From contig CACZPK010000095.1 of NCBI GenBank assembly GCA_902783035.1, positions 1 to 48,603 of the forward strand: a stretch of DNA of 48,603 bases, written 5' to 3'. The notes beneath the pieces were generated by a model. The model did no database searches, was not told the origin of the DNA, and was given only the letters and a program-made list of their open reading frames with translations. Every line of letters begins with the position of its first letter. The stretch's first letter is position 1. Positions 42,660 to 48,603 of this stretch are shown one piece after another. A program made the translations under genes and the position numbers. Origin of the DNA: Oscillospiraceae bacterium (GTDB taxonomy: Bacteria > Bacillota > Clostridia > Oscillospirales > Oscillospiraceae).

Positions 42660-42685
42660 TGCTATCCTCGAGCTTGCAAACCCTT

Positions 42686-42714
42686 ATTATACAGAAAAGC
42701 ATCTGGTTGTGCAA
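42686..42714 (-). promoter_or_regulatory. Promoter of azlCD
   Basis: On the minus strand, TTGCAC (42714-42709), a 17-base spacer and TATAAT (42691-42686), about 104 bases before azlC. Confidence 0.75.
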
Positions 42715-42715
42715 G

Positions 42716-42728
42716 AGTTTTCAAAACT
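42716..42728. promoter_or_regulatory. Palindromic operator between azlC and MATE promoters
   Basis: AGTTTT-C-AAAACT is a perfect odd palindrome lying between the two divergent -35 elements (azlC 42709-42714, MATE 42734-42739). A single regulator could act on both genes. The regulator is unknown. Confidence 0.5.
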
Positions 42729-42733
42729 TTTAA

Positions 42734-42762
42734 TTGTGTCCGTGGGGAAACTGTGCTAAGAT
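42734..42762 (+). promoter_or_regulatory. Promoter of the MATE gene
   Basis: TTGTGT (42734-42739), a 17-base spacer and TAAGAT (42757-42762), 30 bases before the start codon. Confidence 0.65.
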
Positions 42763-42792
42763 GCTTGTACCATCGGAAAAGAGTGAGTCATT

Positions 42793-44130
42793 TTGAAACA
42801 AAGCAAAAACGAAACCCTGCTGACAGGGCGTCCTATGCCGACGCTTTTGATATTTGCTGCCCCCATCATCCTCGGCAATGTGTTCCAGCAGCTCTATAAT
42901 ATCGTCGACGCAATCGTAGTCGGCAAGTTTCTGGGCGATTTGCCGCTTGCAGGCATCAGCGTCGCCTCACCGGTCATGGACATCCTGTATTCGCTGCTCA
43001 TCGGCGGCAGCATCGGCGTAGGGGTGCTGGCGGGACAGTTGTGCGGCGCAGCAGACTGGGACCGGATCAAACGAGCCCATGCCACTGCACTGACCGGCGG
43101 CATCGGCATTACGCTGGCGCTGTCCCTATTGGGTCTTGCCGGCACTCGCTCCGTTTTGCTCTGGCAGGGGACGTCTGAGGCAGTCGTCGCGCAGGCGATG
43201 GCTTATTTGCGCGTCATTCTCGGCGGGCTTGTGTTTTGTTTCCTGTATAACTACTATGTTGCGTTGCTGCGTTCTTACGGCGATTCCCGCACGCCGTTCG
43301 TGGTGCTGCTAGTCTCGTCTTCACTCCATGCTCTACTGGATGTGCTGCTGTGCGGTGTGTTTGACCTCGGCATCTACGGTGTTGCATACTCGACGGTATT
43401 TTGCCAGATGCTTTCCACCGTCTGGCTCATGGCTTTTATCCATCGCCGCTGTCCGCCGTTGGCACTGCGCCGCGCGGATCTGCACTTTGAACGAAAAGAA
43501 GCCCGCCTGCTGCTCGGCTATGCCTGGGCGGCGGCACTGCAGCAGGCGGTCGTGACCATTGGACGATTTCTGGTCCAGGGTATGCTGACGCCTCTGGGAG
43601 AAAACTCCGTCACGGGCTACAACATGAGCCAGCGCGTGGAGCAGTTCCTGTTCTGTTTTTCGCAGGGTATCAGCGCAGCAATGGTGGTCGGCATTTCACA
43701 AAATGTCGGACGCGGCAGCCGTGAGCGCGTGCGCGCGTTCTACCGCGCCGGAGCGACGGCTGAGATCACGGTCATTCTCCTGCTAGGCACCATTTGCCGC
43801 ATTTTTCCGGAGCAAATCCTCCACATTTTCTCCGATCATGAACAGATCGTGGCGGCAGGCGCACGCTATACGGGTACGATGGCGTATCTTTATATCTTTG
43901 CCTTCCTTGGTGAGATCATCCAGAGCTATTTCCGCGGCGTAGGGCACCTGCGGCTGACGATGGTCGCATCTTTGCTGCAGGTGCTGCTGCGGGTGGTGCT
44001 GTCGTTCTTCCTGATCCCTGTCATGGGGATCACCGGCGTATGCGCCGCTGTTGCAACAGGGTGGATACTGCTTGTTGCGATTGAGGGACCATACAGTATC
44101 GCTCAGGTAAGACGGCTGCTCAGCAATTGA
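42793..44130 (+). CDS. MATE family efflux transporter
   Basis: A 445-residue transporter with about twelve membrane helices. It begins with the family segment LLTGRPMPTLLIFAAPIILG and NVFQQLYNIVDAIVVGKFLG. Two repeat halves are visible; the second starts near LLLGYAWAAALQQAVVTIG. MATE proteins exchange drugs or metabolites for sodium ions or protons; the substrate is unknown. The start is TTG at 42793; the ribosome site GAGTGAG is weak, and no ATG fits the homologous N-terminus. The 3' end overlaps the rlu gene by 28 bases. Confidence 0.93.
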   Translation: MKQSKNETLLTGRPMPTLLIFAAPIILGNVFQQLYNIVDAIVVGKFLGDLPLAGISVASPVMDILYSLLIGGSIGVGVLAGQLCGAADWDRIKRAHATALTGGIGITLALSLLGLAGTRSVLLWQGTSEAVVAQAMAYLRVILGGLVFCFLYNYYVALLRSYGDSRTPFVVLLVSSSLHALLDVLLCGVFDLGIYGVAYSTVFCQMLSTVWLMAFIHRRCPPLALRRADLHFERKEARLLLGYAWAAALQQAVVTIGRFLVQGMLTPLGENSVTGYNMSQRVEQFLFCFSQGISAAMVVGISQNVGRGSRERVRAFYRAGATAEITVILLLGTICRIFPEQILHIFSDHEQIVAAGARYTGTMAYLYIFAFLGEIIQSYFRGVGHLRLTMVASLLQVLLRVVLSFFLIPVMGITGVCAAVATGWILLVAIEGPYSIAQVRRLLSN

Positions 44131-45011
44131 TCTGTCAAACGGCACATATCTTCTGGTATATGTGCTGTAAAGTGAAGTTCCTTTTCGGATAATGGATGGC
44201 GAAACCACAGTTCATATGAGTGTAGAGCGGGGCGTTCAATCAGCGTTTTATCCTCCGTGCCATAGAGCCAGTCTCCCGCGAGCGGAAAACCAAGCGCCGC
44301 CATGTGGACGCGCAGTTGATGCGTGCGTCCCGTTTGCGGCACAAGACGAAGAAAACTGAATCGGTCGTCTTGCGCCAGAACCGTATACTCTGTGCGTGAG
44401 GGAAGGCCGTCACTGCGCACACAGCGTTTGACAATGGAACCCTCAGCACGACCGATCGGCAGATCAATCGTGCCTTCCGTCGGCAAAACACGCCCGACGG
44501 CAACGGCGCGGTATTCCCGGCGCAATGCATCGGAATGCAGCGCAATGCGCAGGCGGTCATGGATATAGCCGTTTTTTGCGGCGATGAACAGCCCGCTTGT
44601 GCCTTTATCGAGCCGGCTGACAAAATGCGCGGTGCTGTTGCCGCCGAGGTACGCGGCAAGCGCCGACGCCATATCCGGTGCGCCGGGTGCACCGCGGCGC
44701 GGATGCATGGCGACATTGGCGGGCTTGTTGATCACCAGCAGGTCTTCGTCCTCATACACAATGTCCAGATCAAGCGGGCGCGTGTCATCATATATCGGAG
44801 CGGCATGCCGCTCCGACAGTGTCACGTGCACAAGGTCGCCCGTATGGACGATCGCATTGACGTGGGCGGATACACCGTTGAGAAGGATCGCGTTTTCCCG
44901 CCATTTCAGGCTTTTGAGCAGGGAATAGGAGAGGTGCATTTCGCCGCGCAGGATGTTGCGCAGAGGCTGTGCGTCCCGTGACGCCGGAACGGTACAGCTG
45001 AGCGTCCGCAT
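44103..45011 (-). CDS. RluA/RluD-family pseudouridine synthase
   Basis: A 302-residue RNA pseudouridine synthase. An S4-like N-terminal region is followed by the catalytic motif HFVSRLDKGTSGLFIAAKN with the catalytic Asp, then VINKPANVAMHP before it, and LVPQTGRTHQLRVHMAALGF after it. The target could be 23S rRNA (RluD-like) or a tRNA; the subfamily is not clear. The ATG at 45011 was chosen because AAGGCGG lies upstream and homologues begin here; a 40-codon longer frame runs over the promoter region. It overlaps the MATE gene end convergently. Confidence 0.9.
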   Translation of the reverse strand: MRTLSCTVPASRDAQPLRNILRGEMHLSYSLLKSLKWRENAILLNGVSAHVNAIVHTGDLVHVTLSERHAAPIYDDTRPLDLDIVYEDEDLLVINKPANVAMHPRRGAPGAPDMASALAAYLGGNSTAHFVSRLDKGTSGLFIAAKNGYIHDRLRIALHSDALRREYRAVAVGRVLPTEGTIDLPIGRAEGSIVKRCVRSDGLPSRTEYTVLAQDDRFSFLRLVPQTGRTHQLRVHMAALGFPLAGDWLYGTEDKTLIERPALHSYELWFRHPLSEKELHFTAHIPEDMCRLTDQLLSSRLT

Positions 45012-45116
45012 GGTGTCCGCCTTCTTTCTTTGTGATTGCTTGAAACAATATAACATATTTTGTGCGCCCGCGCCATACCCGTGCACTTCCAATCGTACAG
45101 GAAAGAGGAAAAAAAC

Positions 45117-46553
45117 ATGTCTGAAAAACACACAATCTGTTTGTTGAACGATTCATTTCCACCCGTCATAGACGGCGTGGCAAACGCGGTGGTCAATTAT
45201 GCGCGTAATATCGAGGCGCACCATGGCCATGCGGTTGTGGTCACGCCCAGCGTTCCAGACGCAGAGGATGCGGGATACGACTTTCCCGTCATACGCTATC
45301 CCAGCATCGACACGCGCAAGCTGGTGGGCTATGTTGCGGGCTATCCGTTTTCGCCGGAGACGGCACGGCGCCTGCAGGACGAACACGCGGCGCTGTTGCA
45401 TACGCACTGTCCGGCAGCGTCTGCAATCCTCGCCCGTGAGTTGCGCGATGTTCTGGATACGCCGCTGGTGCTGACCTACCACACGAAGTTTGATATTGAT
45501 ATCGCAAAGGCAATCAAGGGCAAGGCTCTTCAGGAAGGCGCCATCCGCGCGTTGGTGCAGAACGTTTCTGCCTGCGACGAGGTCTGGGTCGTCAGCGAGG
45601 GGGCGGGCGAAAACCTGCGTTCGCTTGGCTTTGAGGGGACCTATACGGTTATGGAAAACGGCGTGGATGTGCCGCGCGGCGCCGTTTCGGGCGAGGCTGT
45701 CAGGGAAGCGACAGCCGGCTGGGACTTACCTGCGGATGTGCCGCTGTTCCTGTTTGTCGGACGGTTGATGTGGTACAAAGGTCTGCGTATCATCCTCGAA
45801 GCGCTGGCGGCGCTGCGGGCACGCGGCGTCGCATTCCGCATGATGTTCATCGGTGATGGTGCGGACGGCAAGGAAGTGCGCACAGTCGCACAGGAGCTCG
45901 GCTTAAATGACGTTTGTTTCTTCACCGGCGCCATTTCCGACCGCGAGACGATCCGTGCGTGGTACACACGCGCTGACCTATTCCTGTTTCCATCCACATT
46001 TGATACCAACGGCCTTGTTGTGCGTGAGGCGGCGGCAAGCGGCACGGCAACGGTCATGGTCGCAGGTTCCTGTGCCGCTGAGGGCGTTACAGATGGACAA
46101 AACGGCTTTTTTATTGAAGAGAACGCTGATTCCCTCTGCGCAAAACTTGCGGATTTGTGCGCCATGCCGGAGAGCATGCGCCGTGTGGGGGAAAACGCAC
46201 AGCGAGAGCTGTATCTATCGTGGGAGGATGCTGTGGCACGGGCATACGCGCGCTATGAAGTGGTCATCGACAATTACCGCAGCGGCAAATATCCCAAGCA
46301 CAACAAACCGCTCGACAGTTTCTTTAAGTCCCAGGGAGAGCTGATGGACACGCTCGCCATTGTAGAGACGGTGCGTGATGAGCTGCGCGACGATATAACC
46401 GCCGATTGGGACGAGATGCGCGCAATGATGCGTGAGGGGCAGGATGAGCTGCGACGCTTTTTGCGTGAAAAACAGGCGGCTGTACGCGAAGGGCAGGAGC
46501 AGTTTAACGAACAGCTCGACGTAATCTGGCGCAAGATGGATCGGTATCTTTGA
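45117..46553 (+). CDS. Family 4 glycosyltransferase with C-terminal coiled coil
   Basis: A 478-residue GT-B glycosyltransferase. The N-terminal domain starts ICLLNDSFPPVIDGVANAVV, as in diacylglycerol glucosyltransferases and related enzymes, and the C-terminal domain has FVGRLMWYKGLRIILEAL, FIGDGADGKEV and PSTFDTNGLVVREAAASGT. In this last motif the first Glu of the usual EX7E is Asp. After residue about 400 comes a charged helical tail (MREGQDELRRFLREKQAAV and repeats) that looks like a coiled coil and is not part of the GT fold. A likely role is glycolipid or polysaccharide synthesis at the membrane. ATG follows AAAGAGG. Confidence 0.85.
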   Translation: MSEKHTICLLNDSFPPVIDGVANAVVNYARNIEAHHGHAVVVTPSVPDAEDAGYDFPVIRYPSIDTRKLVGYVAGYPFSPETARRLQDEHAALLHTHCPAASAILARELRDVLDTPLVLTYHTKFDIDIAKAIKGKALQEGAIRALVQNVSACDEVWVVSEGAGENLRSLGFEGTYTVMENGVDVPRGAVSGEAVREATAGWDLPADVPLFLFVGRLMWYKGLRIILEALAALRARGVAFRMMFIGDGADGKEVRTVAQELGLNDVCFFTGAISDRETIRAWYTRADLFLFPSTFDTNGLVVREAAASGTATVMVAGSCAAEGVTDGQNGFFIEENADSLCAKLADLCAMPESMRRVGENAQRELYLSWEDAVARAYARYEVVIDNYRSGKYPKHNKPLDSFFKSQGELMDTLAIVETVRDELRDDITADWDEMRAMMREGQDELRRFLREKQAAVREGQEQFNEQLDVIWRKMDRYL

Positions 46554-46565
46554 ATCATGCAAGTC

Positions 46566-46600
46566 AAAAAAGGCGGCAGGCATATGCCCGCCGCCTTTTT
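46566..46600. terminator. Bidirectional terminator
   Basis: AAAAAGGCGGC and GCCGCCTTTTT flank an inner GGCATATGCC stem, between the convergent glycosyltransferase and hbd genes. Confidence 0.85.
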
Positions 46601-46617
46601 GCAGCCGTTCGGATCAT

Positions 46618-47454
46618 TTACTTGGCGTAATCGTAGAAGCCCTTGCCGCTCTTCTTGCCGAGCTGACCGCCGCGCACCATCTTCTTGAGCAGAAGCGCGG
46701 GACGATACTTCGGATCGCCGGTCTCCTCATACAGAACATTCATGATGGCGAGGCAGACGTCGAGGCCGATGAAGTCGCCGAGGGCGAGAGGGCCCATCGG
46801 GTGGTTCGCACCGAGCTGCATCGCCTTGTCGATATCCTCGACGGAGGCCACGCCGGTCTCAACCAGGCCGATTGCCTCGTTGATCATCGGGATAAGGATC
46901 TTGTTGACGACAAAGCCGGGCGCCTCAGCAACTTCAACCGGCTCCTTGCCGATCTCCTTGGAGAGGTTGTAGATGAAGTCAAAGGTCTCCTGCGTGGTGT
47001 TGGCGCCACGGATGACCTCAACAAGCTTCATGCTGGGCACGGGATTGAAGAAGTGCATACCGATAACGGGATGCTTGAGGCCGAGGCCCATCTCGGTCAC
47101 GGAGAGGGAGGAGGTATTGGTCGCAAAGATCGTGCTGTCCTTGCACATCGCATCCAGCTCGTTGAGGAGCTCCTTCTTGGTTGCCATATCCTCCTTGACG
47201 CACTCGATGACAAGGTCGGCATCCGCCGCTGCGCTCTTCTCCTCGACGAGGACGTTCGCCAGGATGGCGTCCGCCGCAGCCTGATCCATCTTACCCTTTT
47301 CCACGCGCTTCTGGAGCGACGCGGCGAGCTTGTCCTTGTGGCGCTGCGCCGACGCGACGGACGAGGCATACATCAGGGCGGTGTGGCCCTTAGCCGCGAA
47401 AACCTGTGCGATGCCGCTGCCCATGGTGCCGGCGCCAAAGATTGCTACTTTCAT
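46618..47454 (-). CDS. hbd: 3-hydroxybutyryl-CoA dehydrogenase
   Basis: A 278-residue enzyme that interconverts acetoacetyl-CoA and 3-hydroxybutyryl-CoA with NAD(P)H in the butyrate pathway. The Rossmann motif is [18 protein letters not shown], followed by [13 protein letters not shown], the catalytic His in [17 protein letters not shown], and [15 protein letters not shown]. The ATG at 47454 follows GGAGGAAC; a 16-codon longer frame has no ribosome site. It lies 51 bases after crt and is co-transcribed. thl, bcd and etfAB are not in the window. Confidence 0.96.
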   Translation of the reverse strand: MKVAIFGAGTMGSGIAQVFAAKGHTALMYASSVASAQRHKDKLAASLQKRVEKGKMDQAAADAILANVLVEEKSAAADADLVIECVKEDMATKKELLNELDAMCKDSTIFATNTSSLSVTEMGLGLKHPVIGMHFFNPVPSMKLVEVIRGANTTQETFDFIYNLSKEIGKEPVEVAEAPGFVVNKILIPMINEAIGLVETGVASVEDIDKAMQLGANHPMGPLALGDFIGLDVCLAIMNVLYEETGDPKYRPALLLKKMVRGGQLGKKSGKGFYDYAK

Positions 47455-47505
47455 TGTCGTGTTCCTCCTAAATTTGATATGATAAATGGTGTTTGCTGAC
47501 AATTT

Positions 47506-48282
47506 TTAGCGGTTTGTAAATGCTTCGTGTTTGCGCTTTTCCAGAAATGCGCCCATGCCTTCCTGCTGATCGGCAGTCTGGAAGCAAGAGCCAAACTCCT
47601 TCTCCTCACAGACGACCGCTTCGGCAATCGGCAGGGCAGCGCCCTCGTTGATTGCCTTCTTGCATGCGCGAACCGCAATGGGTGCGTTGGCGGCAATGCT
47701 GCCCGCCAGCTTCTCCGCCGCGGCATACAGCTCTGCGGCGGGATAGACTGCGTTTACAAGACCGATGCGCAGCGCCTCGTCCGCTTTGATATTGCGCGCG
47801 GTGTAGATCATCTGCTTTGCCATGCCGGGGCCAACAATGCGCGCCAGTCGCTGCGTGCCGCCAAAACCGGGCGTAATGCCAAGCCCGACCTCAGGCTGGC
47901 CGAATACCGCCGTGTCGGAGCAAATGCGAAAATCGCAGGCCATTGCCAGCTCGCAGCCGCCGCCCAAAGCGAAGCCGTTCACGGCCGCCACGGTCGGCAG
48001 CGGGAAGGCTTCCAGCTTCAGGAACACGTCGTTGCCTTTCTTGCCGAAGGCTTCGCCCTGTTCCTTATTCAGCGTGCTCATCTCGGAAATATCCGCGCCG
48101 GCCACGAAGGATTTTTCTCCGGCGCCGGTCACGACCAGGCAGCGGAGCTTCTTCGTATCGATCGAATCCAGTACCTCGTTCAGTTCATCCAGAACCTGAG
48201 AGCACAGAGCGTTCAGGACCTTGGGACGGTTGATGGTGATCACGCCCACAAGACCTTTTTCCTCAAACAGAACCATTTCCAT
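47506..48282 (-). CDS. crt: Enoyl-CoA hydratase (crotonase)
   Basis: A 258-residue crotonase that dehydrates 3-hydroxybutyryl-CoA to crotonyl-CoA. The first oxyanion segment is FVAGADISEM, the catalytic Glu are in ALGGGCELAMACD and GQPEVGLGITPGFGGTQRL. Length is normal. ATG at 48282 follows GGGAGGAC. It is the first gene of crt-hbd, behind a strong promoter at 48330-48359. Confidence 0.95.
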   Translation of the reverse strand: MEMVLFEEKGLVGVITINRPKVLNALCSQVLDELNEVLDSIDTKKLRCLVVTGAGEKSFVAGADISEMSTLNKEQGEAFGKKGNDVFLKLEAFPLPTVAAVNGFALGGGCELAMACDFRICSDTAVFGQPEVGLGITPGFGGTQRLARIVGPGMAKQMIYTARNIKADEALRIGLVNAVYPAAELYAAAEKLAGSIAANAPIAVRACKKAINEGAALPIAEAVVCEEKEFGSCFQTADQQEGMGAFLEKRKHEAFTNR

Positions 48283-48329
48283 ATTGCGTCCTCCCGAAAA
48301 ACGTACCGCGCAAAATTCAAAGCACGTTT

Positions 48330-48359
48330 ATTTTACTAATTTCCGGGCCTCCCTGTCAA
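48330..48359 (-). promoter_or_regulatory. Promoter of crt-hbd
   Basis: On the minus strand, TTGACA (48359-48354), an 18-base spacer and TAAAAT (48335-48330), 48 bases before crt. The rest of the 285-base gap 48283-48567 holds a direct repeat CCGGCGGCG (48412-48420 and 48427-48435) and the divergent promoter, but no gene. Confidence 0.75.
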
Positions 48360-48493
48360 GAACGAAAGAGACTTTTTCGCGTTTTTATTTCCGGAAAGGC
48401 GGGACCCGGGGCCGGCGGCGATCCTTCCGGCGGCGTAATAAGAGAAAAAAGCATTTTTTTCGTTTCAATCGGTCAATATCAGCAAGGTTTTGT

Positions 48494-48522
48494 TTGACTT
48501 TGGACGGAAAGCTTGTTAATAT
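48494..48522 (+). promoter_or_regulatory. Promoter of the CoA-transferase-like gene
   Basis: TTGACT (48494-48499), a 17-base spacer and TAATAT (48517-48522), 46 bases before the start codon. Confidence 0.7.
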
Positions 48523-48567
48523 AGTACCTGACAAAGTATGATAAACCGAAAGGAGATATCATTTATT

Positions 48568-48603
48568 ATGAACAAAGTATGCACCTTGTCGGAAGCCGTT
48601 GAA
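48568..48603 (+). CDS. Start of a probable CoA-transferase subunit, cut by window end
   Basis: Only 12 codons are visible, MNKVCTLSEAVE, after an AAAGGAGA ribosome site. This start resembles those of acyl-CoA transferases (acetate/acetoacetate CoA-transferase subunit A or propionate CoA-transferase), which fits the neighbouring butyrate genes. The identity is a guess from a short stretch and context. Confidence 0.5.
   Translation, partial: MNKVCTLSEAVE

Noticed and set aside
48412-48435. Direct repeat CCGGCGGCG twice as a possible regulatory or mobile feature
   Set aside because: Two short GC-rich copies 15 bases apart in a GC-rich genome are likely chance.
48511-48540. Rex-type redox operator at TTGTTAA in the CoA-transferase promoter
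   Set aside because: Only a half-site is present; the second half is not at the right distance.

Overview
This 48.6 kb window is chromosomal DNA of a GC-rich, spore-forming, low-oxygen Firmicute of class Clostridia, most like the Oscillospiraceae/Butyricicoccaceae-type gut butyrate producers. The evidence is the gene content: hprK-murB-rapZ-whiA-dnaE order, CotJ spore coat genes, a CwlD-type amidase, DUF4364 and C_GCAxxG_C_C proteins, a Gram-positive type IV pilus operon, and crt/hbd of the butyrate pathway. The genus cannot be named from sequence alone. No phage, insertion sequence, CRISPR array or plasmid gene was seen.

Layout. (1) 1-10.5 kb: end of a tRNA-Ala gene, mrnC and rqcH (RNA processing, ribosome rescue), rpmB on the other strand, then a cell-envelope and carbon-control run hprK-murB-rapZ-whiA-(redox protein)-dnaE. 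yvcK, usually between rapZ and whiA, is missing. (2) 10.5-19 kb: a DUF4364 regulator, an unknown Cys-containing protein behind a sporulation-type promoter, an aminotransferase, an HExxH protein, the cotJ operon with cotJA and cotJB fused, cwlD-radA, a small Cys-rich protein and a chromosomal Xer-type recombinase. (3) 19-26.4 kb: tRNA-Pro, a defective-looking Cache-GGDEF gene, argH, a PAS-GGDEF-EAL-PAS cyclic-di-GMP protein and a chemoreceptor. (4) 26.4-28.8 kb: a solitary Mrr-like restriction protein, a candidate 38-residue basic protein and a formate/nitrite channel. (5) 28.9-37.5 kb: type IV pilus operon pilB-pilT-pilC-pilA-(GspK-like pseudopilin)-pilD-pilM-pilN-pilO. (6) 37.6-48.6 kb: glmS, a double-OB-fold SSB-like protein, serA, azlCD, a MATE exporter, an RluA-family pseudouridine synthase, a glycosyltransferase with a coiled-coil tail, and crt-hbd facing a CoA-transferase gene cut by the window end.

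How parts may work together. The pilus motor PilB has a two-repeat MshEN-like N-terminus, a known cyclic-di-GMP-binding module, and cyclic-di-GMP enzymes and a chemoreceptor lie a few kilobases upstream; a cyclic-di-GMP-controlled twitching or adhesion module is a reasonable inference. The pilin gene is a mosaic: its conserved N-terminal part matches the local base composition, while its exposed C-terminal part is only about one third GC. Sporulation genes (cotJ, cwlD, whiA, the unknown protein at 11.2 kb) are scattered rather than clustered.

No complete new system was proven. The observations most worth testing are the Cache-GGDEF internal deletion, the pilin mosaic, the CotJA-CotJB fusion, the small basic ORF near 27.7 kb, the structured leader after tRNA-Pro, and several dyad operators placed precisely at promoters.
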